The notes under the pieces: model-generated
Database searches by the model: none
Seen by the model: the letters and a program-made list of their open reading frames with translations, nothing else
What the model was told of the DNA's origin: nothing
In this document: positions 25,709 through 33,208 of the stretch, in pieces
How the letters are laid out: each line of letters begins with the position of its first letter
How positions within the stretch are numbered: the first letter of the stretch is position 1
Assembly: GCF_900109575.1 (NCBI RefSeq)
Contig: NZ_FOAF01000001.1
Coordinates: 1,211,662-1,275,661 of the forward strand
Length of the DNA stretch: 64,000 bases
Direction of reading: 5' to 3'
Source: Olivibacter domesticus
GTDB taxonomy: Bacteria; Bacteroidota; Bacteroidia; Sphingobacteriales; Sphingobacteriaceae
Translations under genes and position numbers: made by a program

Positions 25709-26389
25709 TTAGTCAATCTTATGCTTCCTCAGGGGCAATAAATATTTTTCGATATCTTGTATATCTTTTTGGACTTTCGAGAAACCAAAAGTTTTAATAG
25801 TTTCAATACTAGCTTTATGGCACTTTTTTAATTTCAAACCGCTTCCGCAAGGACACTTATCGTTTCGCCCGAGCCCTTTCTTACAAAGGATGTTTTTTAG
25901 GGCTTGCAATGTTGCCTCAGCAGAGGGCATATTTAATCTTTCAACATAATACTGGATCACTCCCGCCGTATGATGTGCATATTCAGCACCAGCATATTGT
26001 TTCCCTTGTAATTTGTATATTTGATTAGCAAAATAAGTATACACCTTATCAGTAATAAAATCATTTATGTTAATTCCCTTCTGTGACATAGCAATTAGCT
26101 CGTGATCTGCATCTAGACAACATATACCCTCAGGAGATATATGCCAGTCAATGTCCCGAGGGATAATCTGACTCTTTTCGATCACAATGGGCACGCAATA
26201 AGGATAACTACGGGGAACTAACATTATAATCTGAAATGTACCCCAATAAACACCAACAGTATCACAAATATCCAGTTCGCCCGAAATTACCCACATTTTG
26301 GATTTGGCATGCCAACTATATTTAAGCTTAGGAAAGCGTTCGTTGGCGATAATAAAATCGCGTTCAAACAATGTCTTATTTTTTCTCAA
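25709..26389 (-). CDS. E2-like domain plus SEC-C zinc motif protein, Pycsar-linked
   Basis: A protein of about 226 aa with no ATG near its start. A TTG at 26389, overlapping the end of the cyclase gene by 14 nt, is the likely initiation site. Its first half (KMWVISGELDI, IIMLVPRSYPYCVPIVIE, DWHISPEGICCLD) matches the beta-meander, PxxYP and Hxx-G-xxC-LD pattern of bacterial ubiquitin-conjugating E2-like domains, including the active-site-type Cys. The C-terminal part holds a SEC-C motif, GRNDKCPCGSGLKLKKCH, a zinc ligand set. E2 folds are known from CBASS and related systems. Following a Pycsar cyclase is unusual. Role inferred from linkage. Confidence 0.7.
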   Translation of the reverse strand: MRKNKTLFERDFIIANERFPKLKYSWHAKSKMWVISGELDICDTVGVYWGTFQIIMLVPRSYPYCVPIVIEKSQIIPRDIDWHISPEGICCLDADHELIAMSQKGININDFITDKVYTYFANQIYKLQGKQYAGAEYAHHTAGVIQYYVERLNMPSAEATLQALKNILCKKGLGRNDKCPCGSGLKLKKCHKASIETIKTFGFSKVQKDIQDIEKYLLPLRKHKID

Positions 26390-27398
26390 AACGATAATAC
26401 GGTTTACTTGCAGATGCAATCGGAGCAAGGTTAGCCAAATTCCTGTTTGAAACAACAACAGCCTGTTGCTTCAATTGAAGGTTTCCTGCCAGATCAGTAG
26501 CAATAAAATCTTGCTTTTTTAAGAAAGAAAGCCAATTGAAGTCATATTGCGTGTAATTAAATCGCTCTTCAGGTATCTGGAAAATATACCTGTCATTCTC
26601 ACTTTTAGTACGGTGACACACTGGTGTATAATACTCTGCAAAAGCAAGACTTTGATCTTTGATATGATCACCAACCACAACACCATTACTAACAGCATAT
26701 GATTGCATTTTGCTGGCCAAGCTTGTATGTAAACTACAAGTTGTTACTTCACTTATTTCGCCAATTCCTGCCATGCCCCATATTACATCTTGGTCGTATC
26801 CGAGGTCTATACCGATTCTGGTGTAAATATTTTCTATACCTTGTTCGATAAAAATGTTCTTTAAGTCTTCTTTTACAAAATAGGTAAACACACTCGCAAA
26901 CTGTAGTGAACGCTTTACAGACAATTCTGGTTTTATATCCTTTCCGCCGAAATAAACAAATAAACCATCTCCCTGCAAGCGATGAACATACCCACCAAAA
27001 ATTAAACAAGTATGTATAGCCGCCCGCTGAATTGTATTAGTAATAATCCAGACGGTGCGTGGTGTGTACTTTTTAAATAAGAGAGTTGAACCTTTAATAT
27101 CCACAAACATTGATACTATATAATGTTCTTCCAGACCTTCTGAATGTTTGAGATGAGAAAAATCAGGATGCAAACCTAGCCTCTGGTCGAAATTTGGCAC
27201 CAAGCCTAATTCGCGCGCAAAATCTGCAAGACTTGGCAATAAACGTTTCTCGGGTACTTGTTGATTAAAAGCTTTAAAATCCATGCCCTTTTGCAGGTTT
27301 CTTTCAGCATAAGACAAGTTTTCATAAAGCTTGCCTGATTTCGGATCCGCAGCAATGGCAGCACGGATCGGTTTTAAATAGTCGTCAAAAATATGCAT
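26376..27398 (-). CDS. Pycsar-type nucleotide cyclase (PycC)
   Basis: A 340-aa protein with a class III cyclase catalytic domain (about 90-270). The first metal Asp is in SMFVDIKGSTLLF (D100) and the second in LQGDGLFVYF (D144), followed by RIGIDLGYDQDVIWGMAG and HTSLASKMQ. Pycsar cyclases (PycC) make cCMP or cUMP on phage infection. The assignment rests on the domain plus its neighbour, a PycTM-like two-helix effector encoded 4 nt upstream. Which nucleotide it makes cannot be read off here. It is third in a four-gene operon. Confidence 0.83.
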   Translation of the reverse strand: MHIFDDYLKPIRAAIAADPKSGKLYENLSYAERNLQKGMDFKAFNQQVPEKRLLPSLADFARELGLVPNFDQRLGLHPDFSHLKHSEGLEEHYIVSMFVDIKGSTLLFKKYTPRTVWIITNTIQRAAIHTCLIFGGYVHRLQGDGLFVYFGGKDIKPELSVKRSLQFASVFTYFVKEDLKNIFIEQGIENIYTRIGIDLGYDQDVIWGMAGIGEISEVTTCSLHTSLASKMQSYAVSNGVVVGDHIKDQSLAFAEYYTPVCHRTKSENDRYIFQIPEERFNYTQYDFNWLSFLKKQDFIATDLAGNLQLKQQAVVVSNRNLANLAPIASASKPYYRFEKK

Positions 27399-27402
27399 AG
27401 TA

Positions 27403-27894
27403 TTATTTTAAATTACAAATGATAATAATGAATAGTGGAATAAATAAACAAAACTGTATGGTAAACATTATACCTGCAATTTTCAATTTCATGAACTTTC
27501 CTTTAAGCCCCGTAGCCAATTGATAAACTTGATTTCTTAAGTCTTTTAATTCGTCTTCGTCCGTACAAGGTTCAGCCGACTTTACACAAAAAAACGAACT
27601 ATCCTTACAAGCTATCGCGCCGAAAAAGTGCAGAGATTCGACATCTTTACTTAGAAAAGGTGTGGCTGCTATGACTACCGTAATCATCGTAGCCACACCA
27701 AGTCCAATAAGCACAATTATTATCGCATTAGACCAAAATCCGCAATTGACAAATGAACCAATAGTAAAATATCCAGCCACTAGCCCCCCGACAATAAAAG
27801 TACTCAAACCCAAGAATACTGAACTTTTGTTATTGACACTATCATAATAATGGTCGAAGCGGTCTATACAGTATTTTAATCTCTCCTTCTCCAT
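27403..27894 (-). CDS. Pycsar membrane effector (PycTM / DUF5706-like)
   Basis: A 163-aa protein of the Pycsar effector shape. The N-terminal soluble helix (RLKYCIDRFDHYYDSVNNKS) leads into a first pair of transmembrane helices (about 25-48 and 55-78, FLGLSTFIVGGLVAG and AIIIVLIGLGVAT). After an intervening Cys-containing loop comes a C-terminal hydrophobic helix (140-160). PycTM proteins bind the cyclic pyrimidine nucleotide and permeabilise the inner membrane to stop phage growth. The gene is 4 nt from the cyclase gene and 1 nt from DUF2188. Confidence 0.82.
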   Translation of the reverse strand: MEKERLKYCIDRFDHYYDSVNNKSSVFLGLSTFIVGGLVAGYFTIGSFVNCGFWSNAIIIVLIGLGVATMITVVIAATPFLSKDVESLHFFGAIACKDSSFFCVKSAEPCTDEDELKDLRNQVYQLATGLKGKFMKLKIAGIMFTIQFCLFIPLFIIIICNLK

Positions 27895-27895
27895 A

Positions 27896-28123
27896 TCAGC
27901 CTTTTATATTTTTGGGGTCATTCCCATAAGAGTTTTTCTCGCGAAACTGTCCGTGCTTGTTTTGAATTGTCAATTCCGACTGATTTTTAATAGCTTGTTG
28001 GCGGCCTACTGCAATGGCCTCCTTTTGTGTGTCAAAAACCTTGCTTACACGGTTACTGCCTGATGTTTTGGTTGCCCAATCATCGCCGTGCTTTACGACG
28101 AATACATTTTTATTATTTTTCAT
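27896..28123 (-). CDS. DUF2188 protein heading the Pycsar operon
   Basis: A 75-aa protein with the DUF2188 consensus: VFVVKHGDDWATKTSGSNR, DTQKEAIAVGRQQAIKNQSE and HGQFREKNSYGNDP. The domain is small, soluble and of unknown function, and is frequent in mobile and defence-rich regions. One nucleotide separates it from the PycTM gene, so it is the first gene of the operon DUF2188-PycTM-PycC-E2/SEC-C. The divergent promoter region (28124-28237) is shared with the sigma factor gene. Confidence 0.85.
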   Translation of the reverse strand: MKNNKNVFVVKHGDDWATKTSGSNRVSKVFDTQKEAIAVGRQQAIKNQSELTIQNKHGQFREKNSYGNDPKNIKG

Positions 28124-28237
28124 ATACTTATATATTATATTTGAGGATTAATGTTAATTTCACCATAGGACGCTATCCTACTAATGGTACTTAAAGCGTT
28201 ACCAACGGTTTTAGGTATATTATTTGAATGCAGTTAA

Positions 28238-28906
28238 ATGGCCTGGCAAAAGTTAGATTCCGAAACGACAGAAGATCTCGTCACCTATATCGGGTGGATT
28301 GGCGATCCCGGCATGCGCGAGCAAGGTCAAGATGCGTTTCAGGCTTTCTGTTTTCGTTTTCAGGCTGACATCGTCAAAAAATGTCGGATTATAAGCAGGA
28401 ACAGGGGTTACGATAAGCATGTTGCTGATGATATTGCACAACGAACATTTGAACGTTTTTTTAAATACCCACGGTTTGATTTTAGTAAATCAAAAGCAAA
28501 AGATTACGATACCGGTATAAAGCTATACCTATATCGAATTGCAGAAAATTTATTCAATGATTTTTATAGTGAACAACATAATCCAAATTCTAATCCCTAC
28601 GAAGGCGATGAAGATCTAGTTTATGAATTCCCCTCTATTGAAAATATGTCTGTTAAGCCCGAGCAATTGAGGGTAATCAAAGAAAAATATGAACTCGTTC
28701 AGAAAGCACTGGAAAGGCTATCACCAAAACATAAGATTATTTACTTAACCTATCAACAGCATGCACAACAAGGGTTCAAATTGCCCAGAAAACTGACGGA
28801 AAAACTTCGGACAGAACTCCAGTTGACACAGGCAACAATACAGTTTTATAAAAAAGAAGCGTTTGATAAGATAAAAGAGTATCTAGAAATTTATGGCTCA
28901 AAGTAA
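28238..28906 (+). CDS. Sigma-70-family RNA polymerase sigma factor
   Basis: A 222-aa ECF-like sigma factor. The region 2-type core (about 28-110) has FCFRFQADIVKKC, ADDIAQRTFERFFKYP and YLYRIAENLFNDFYSE. The region 4-type HTH (about 150-215) has LERLSPKHKIIYLTY and LTQATIQFYKKEAFDKIKEYL. It overlaps the next gene by 14 nt. With the small protein and the ImmA/IrrE protease that follow, it forms a three-gene module in which proteolysis could release or destroy a regulator. That mechanism is inferred from the family pairing. It diverges from the Pycsar operon. Confidence 0.85.
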   Translation: MAWQKLDSETTEDLVTYIGWIGDPGMREQGQDAFQAFCFRFQADIVKKCRIISRNRGYDKHVADDIAQRTFERFFKYPRFDFSKSKAKDYDTGIKLYLYRIAENLFNDFYSEQHNPNSNPYEGDEDLVYEFPSIENMSVKPEQLRVIKEKYELVQKALERLSPKHKIIYLTYQQHAQQGFKLPRKLTEKLRTELQLTQATIQFYKKEAFDKIKEYLEIYGSK

Positions 28907-29249
28907 AGTAAATATCACCCCTGATAATATGGCCGAGTGGCTCGCATCAACAGGATTTCTATTTCCAAGGAATGAAATGGAAATGTCACGTTTTGATAAG
29001 CTCTACCCGGACGAGTCAGAGGATGTGTCAGATTTTCAGGTTGATTGTGCGGGCATATTCAGCAGAACATTAAAGACCAGTAGCACGATACCACTGAAAA
29101 AAGAAGCTGAAGAAAAGGATATTCTCCCATTAAAAATGGTCGCCAGAAAAGGATCTGATGTTCCGAAACACATCCTTGATAAAATGAAAAAGAACCAAGA
29201 TGGAAGAGCAAAGAACGATACTGGAACAACGGAAAAAGGAATTGAGTAA
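28893..29249 (+). CDS. Small linker protein of the sigma/ImmA module
   Basis: A 118-aa protein, hydrophilic and rich in Lys, Glu and Asp, with NMAEWLASTGFLFPRNEMEM at the start and a disordered Lys-rich C-terminus. It overlaps both neighbours (14 nt with sigma, 50 nt with the ImmA-like gene), indicating tight coupling. It is a reasonable candidate for an anti-sigma factor or protease substrate, but no known domain is visible. Confidence 0.65.
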   Translation: MAQSKVNITPDNMAEWLASTGFLFPRNEMEMSRFDKLYPDESEDVSDFQVDCAGIFSRTLKTSSTIPLKKEAEEKDILPLKMVARKGSDVPKHILDKMKKNQDGRAKNDTGTTEKGIE

Positions 29250-30024
29250 AATTGCAGATTTTGTTTCTTCCCAGTTTTCAGCTAAGAATGTTACACTTCT
29301 TGAAGAAATTGTAGCCTTTGAAAATATAAATCTATATATAGATCATTACGAGAATTTTTTCGATGGAATGTTAGTTTTCGATGATGATGAATTTCATATA
29401 CATTTGAATATCGATCGTAAGAATGATTTAACTACCACCAGAGGGCGATTCAGTCTGGGTCATGAATTAGCTCATTATTATATTAACGAACACCGGATAG
29501 GTTTACAAAGCGGACTTTTAGAACCACATGGCTCCCTTACTAATTTAAACAAACATGACCCAATCGAACTAGAAGCAGACTATTTTGCTGGATGTCTTTT
29601 AATGCCCTATGACAAAATTTATTACTTCAATCAAGTTAGAAAATTTTCGCTTGACAAATTAAAGGCATTAGCTGAGAGTTTCAAGGTAAGTCTAATGGCA
29701 GCCTCGATTCGCTATTGTCAAACCTGTGTTCATGAACTTATGATTGTAGTATCGGAAAATAATATTGTAAAATGGTATGATCGGAATGACCATTTTCCAA
29801 AATGGCCTTTTCGATTCAAAGTTCATGGTCAATTGCCACCTACTACGGTTGCTGGCGAATTTTTCACTAAACCAGATAGTAGATTTACCTCAATAGAAGA
29901 AGTTAATCCTGACGATTGGTTCTATCCATTTCCAAATGATTATAGGGTAGATAGAAAAATGAACGAGCAATGCTTTTATGCAGATAATTATGGATATGTT
30001 ATTAGTTTGCTTTGGTTTAGATAA
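29200..30024 (+). CDS. ImmA/IrrE-family metallopeptidase
   Basis: A 274-aa protein with the ImmA/IrrE zinc signature: GHELAH (H88-E89-x-x-H92) and the downstream ligand in ELEADYFAGCLLMP (about E125). A C-terminal domain of about 90 residues (VKWYDRNDHFPKWPF to SLLWFR) is of unknown type. Relatives cleave repressors or anti-regulators in response to stress or mobile-element induction. Here the likely target is the co-encoded small protein or sigma factor. The gene overlaps its upstream neighbour by 50 nt. The 30025-30300 gap after it holds no supported gene. Confidence 0.87.
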   Translation: MEEQRTILEQRKKELSKIADFVSSQFSAKNVTLLEEIVAFENINLYIDHYENFFDGMLVFDDDEFHIHLNIDRKNDLTTTRGRFSLGHELAHYYINEHRIGLQSGLLEPHGSLTNLNKHDPIELEADYFAGCLLMPYDKIYYFNQVRKFSLDKLKALAESFKVSLMAASIRYCQTCVHELMIVVSENNIVKWYDRNDHFPKWPFRFKVHGQLPPTTVAGEFFTKPDSRFTSIEEVNPDDWFYPFPNDYRVDRKMNEQCFYADNYGYVISLLWFR

Positions 30025-30300
30025 CTAATAGACTCTCAAGCTAACTCCAGCTAGCTTTTGGCCCACTCTCATCTCCTAATACTATCACCCAAAGAATGTT
30101 TGTCAAATCTAATTGTCCTAGGTCTTCTAATAAAGGCCCTAATGAAGGAAGCGGATGTAGGATTGAGCCAACAGAAAGGATTAGCTCATGTTTATAGCGA
30201 AAAGAGAGTAGAACATGGTCGATTGCCGTGCCGCTTGATGGAAATAGTATGTAACTCCTTTCCTTTAAGTTTATGTAAAGTGCAATACATTTCCGTTTAT

Positions 30301-31344
30301 TTAATCAAGAGACACAACACCATTTTGGAGTTCAAGCTCGTTTATGAGTTTATTGACTTTCATTGCATCAAAACTATACTTTAGATTACATCTATCAACA
30401 AAAGCAGTTATTAATTTCTCATTATTTCTATTTATGAATGACTCATCAAAATGAGGATACGAAAAATCAGAAGTTAGCAGGAACGAAGAAACTATATCGT
30501 CCCTACCATCTTTAATAACCGTTAAACTTAAATTCTGAAATATTTTAAATAGATTGGAATCACTCGTTAGAAAATAAGGATAAATATTCCTTTTTAATAC
30601 CTGAAACAGACGGAAGCTATTTGCTGTAAATTTTGAATGAAACAAGTCCCATGTGGTTCCAATTAATTTCCGTTTCACCTCCGCTGGCTTACAATCAAGA
30701 CCTATCATCTTCCTAAAAGCAGTGTTTCCACCAAAAACATGCATCGCTAATTTATATTCGGCTCCTCGGAAGATTTCTAGATCGTTGATCAACCAATCTA
30801 TAAACTCATTTAAATTCTTTTCCGCTTTATCTTTAGTAAGCCCATTCAATGAAATACTCCTTATCTTTAATAGAGCGCAGTAATTATTCTTCAACACAGG
30901 ATTAACAATGCTCAGTGGGTTTTTCTTCAAATCTGGTATGTTTCTAAATACAAAAACATCCCGACGAAAATCGTATTTAAAGCTTTTGAAAATTTTCAAT
31001 GGTATCTGTTCAAAAAAATCTATTCTTAATTTAAAATCTTGCAGTTTTTCTTTATCAAATTCCCCTTTTTGACTACATAACTCTAATAAAGCAAAAAAAG
31101 GACTTATCTTAATATTCGGATGCCTTTCCAAATATTCCTTTAAAGCAATGATTCTTGCGAAATCAACGTTTTTTGCAAATTTCTCGAAATCGATAACCTT
31201 AACAATATGGAGGCATACACAGCTATCCAGAAATATAATAGGTTCTATGTCTTGTTGGTGGAATTTATTAATAAAAGCATCGCTAGGTAAAGCTTCCTCT
31301 CCCTTTTCTGAGAAACAACTATATGAAAGTATACCCTTCTTCAT
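30301..31344 (-). CDS. PIN-like nuclease candidate
   Basis: A 347-aa protein with the order of acidic residues expected in PIN-like domains: IIFLDSCVCLHI (D40), SPFFALLELCS (E88), then TTWDLFHSKFT and PYFLTSDSNLFKIF late in the protein. The long helical insert between them (about 100-220) is unlike small toxin PINs and more like PIN-containing defence proteins. It lies 18 nt after the CoiA-like nuclease gene and is probably the last gene of the YbjQ-HamA-HamB-CoiA-PIN run. The assignment is by pattern, not by a strong motif. Confidence 0.6.
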   Translation of the reverse strand: MKKGILSYSCFSEKGEEALPSDAFINKFHQQDIEPIIFLDSCVCLHIVKVIDFEKFAKNVDFARIIALKEYLERHPNIKISPFFALLELCSQKGEFDKEKLQDFKLRIDFFEQIPLKIFKSFKYDFRRDVFVFRNIPDLKKNPLSIVNPVLKNNYCALLKIRSISLNGLTKDKAEKNLNEFIDWLINDLEIFRGAEYKLAMHVFGGNTAFRKMIGLDCKPAEVKRKLIGTTWDLFHSKFTANSFRLFQVLKRNIYPYFLTSDSNLFKIFQNLSLTVIKDGRDDIVSSFLLTSDFSYPHFDESFINRNNEKLITAFVDRCNLKYSFDAMKVNKLINELELQNGVVSLD

Positions 31345-31362
31345 GGTTTAATAGAACTTATA

Positions 31363-33051
31363 CTATATTAAAAAAATCTCCGGATACAATTTCCAAAGCA
31401 ATTGGAACATAGTACGATCCTGTTCTGCATCTTCTAAGCCGAACTCTTTTATTTTCTTCATAAATGTTCCCTTTTTGTCTGACTCCAAAATCAACTCCCA
31501 GGTCCCAGTTTTTTTAAGCGCTTCTTTCGTATAAACCCAAAAACATTTGTAATTATGCAAAACACCCATCATGTACTGTACCCAATTCTTCAAGCGAGAG
31601 CCTATAATTTGTTTTTGAACTGCGGACTCAACAAATAACAAATATCGCTGATGCTTTTGAATCAACACAATTTCTTCTGTGCCCCTTACTGTGTCATAAT
31701 GTTTTAACGTCACAAGTTCTGCTTCACGAAAAGTAACATCTATATCAGAACTATTCAAGATAAAATGACTGTCCACATCTGTTAGATGATAACCTCGCTT
31801 AAATAATCTTGGAATTAGTTTGTAATGAATATCTTGAAGGTGGCTATTTTTGTATAGTTCTTGAAGTGGCCCACCTCCTGATGAATCCTTGGCATTAACA
31901 TCAATATCTATTAATTCTTCAGTTAATAAAAATTCAATAAAATTGGTCTTTGAATATCCATTCTTCGTTTGATAGTTTTGCAAGTAATGTACTAGGTAAG
32001 GTTTTTTCTTCACATATTTCCCCACAAAACTCGATTTCTGGCTAAATAACGTTTTTTCCTCTTCTGTCAAAAATCTTAATTCTTGCAACACATTATAAAA
32101 ACCTTGGTCATTTTTTCCTCTGTCCCTGATATCCTTCAAAATTTTATCAACCCTTAGTTTGCACTTTTTAATCTGTTCTAACCGCTCATTCTCCATCTCT
32201 TTTTCCTTTAGATGGTTAAGGCGATTTTGGAGCTCTACTTCCAAAATTTTATGCTGTGCTTCAAAATCTAAATAGAAAGCTTGATAATCTTTCTCTCTAA
32301 AAGTTAAATCTGATAATGTTATTGAGGACATAGTCCACTTATCCCAGACTTCCTGTTTTTCTTCATTAATAAAAGGCAACTTATAATTACATATAAATCG
32401 TAAGGAATTGCTGCTTTCGTCTAACCGAAATAAATTTTGGCTAGACCATACCCACTTAATATCTCTTTGCAGATTACTCAGCAGCAAAGGATTATCTTTA
32501 AGATCTAACACCCAGATCAAGAAGATGCCATGATTCGCATAAAACTTGGCGCGTTCGTTAATATACTTGGGCGATAAAGACGACAATTGGATTTCAAAAA
32601 CAAGCTCCATTCCTTTATATTGACAATAGACGTCTGGTTTTCTCCTATCCTTACCTTTTATAATGAAAGTTGTATCAATTTGTACAGAATTGACATCAAT
32701 ACCTTCGGTGGTTAGAAGTCCTTCACCAATTTTATTCTTTAAGTATTTGTGACGGGAGCTTTCTCGACCATACAACATACGGTAATGATCATTGGCCATC
32801 TCGTCATCCCAGTCATTTTCTTTGAGAATACAGAATTCCGATTTTGGAAAATGCTTGAAGTAGACATTATCTAACCGGCTTATAGAAGGAATCAGGTCTT
32901 GACCGCATTCACAACATTGAAAATTCCTAGTATTGGATGCATATTCGTTGCGAATAATAAATCCATCTTTTTGGCTCTTGATTAACTTATGGACATAATA
33001 GGTGTCACCAGTAATTTTATCACGTATAAGATTGATTTTTTTTTCGTCCAT
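31363..33051 (-). CDS. CoiA-like nuclease with N-terminal zinc ribbon
   Basis: A 562-aa protein. An N-terminal zinc-ribbon-type segment (C46-C47-x-C49-G, later C74) is followed by SSRHKYLKNKI. A CoiA/DUF6035-type nuclease core follows: RKPDVYCQYKGMELVFEIQLSSLS (PD...ExQ, the CoiA variant of PD-ExK), then IFLIWVLDL. A coiled coil (about 268-305) and a 240-residue C-terminal region of unknown type complete it. It lies 157 nt after hamB on the same strand. CoiA-like nucleases recur in Bacteroidota defence islands; whether it acts with Hachiman is inference. Confidence 0.75.
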   Translation of the reverse strand: MDEKKINLIRDKITGDTYYVHKLIKSQKDGFIIRNEYASNTRNFQCCECGQDLIPSISRLDNVYFKHFPKSEFCILKENDWDDEMANDHYRMLYGRESSRHKYLKNKIGEGLLTTEGIDVNSVQIDTTFIIKGKDRRKPDVYCQYKGMELVFEIQLSSLSPKYINERAKFYANHGIFLIWVLDLKDNPLLLSNLQRDIKWVWSSQNLFRLDESSNSLRFICNYKLPFINEEKQEVWDKWTMSSITLSDLTFREKDYQAFYLDFEAQHKILEVELQNRLNHLKEKEMENERLEQIKKCKLRVDKILKDIRDRGKNDQGFYNVLQELRFLTEEEKTLFSQKSSFVGKYVKKKPYLVHYLQNYQTKNGYSKTNFIEFLLTEELIDIDVNAKDSSGGGPLQELYKNSHLQDIHYKLIPRLFKRGYHLTDVDSHFILNSSDIDVTFREAELVTLKHYDTVRGTEEIVLIQKHQRYLLFVESAVQKQIIGSRLKNWVQYMMGVLHNYKCFWVYTKEALKKTGTWELILESDKKGTFMKKIKEFGLEDAEQDRTMFQLLWKLYPEIFLI

Positions 33052-33208
33052 TAATTGATAGGCTAGGTTTATTATCTACAGCATTTCAATTCAATTTATA
33101 TTACAGATGTGTGATATCTGTGTAGACAATAAAAAATTATAATTTCCTAAATTCGTTGATCTTCAATTAAAACTATCTTAGAAAAAAAGCACGAGACTAT
33201 CGCAGTTT

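Noticed and set aside
25709-27398. CBASS system
   Set aside because: The E2-like protein suggested CBASS, but the cyclase is class III (VDIKGS/GDG), not a CD-NTase, and the effector is PycTM-like, so Pycsar fits better.
30058-30384. 108-aa plus-strand frame after the ImmA-like gene
   Set aside because: It overlaps the well-supported PIN-like gene on the other strand and matches nothing known.
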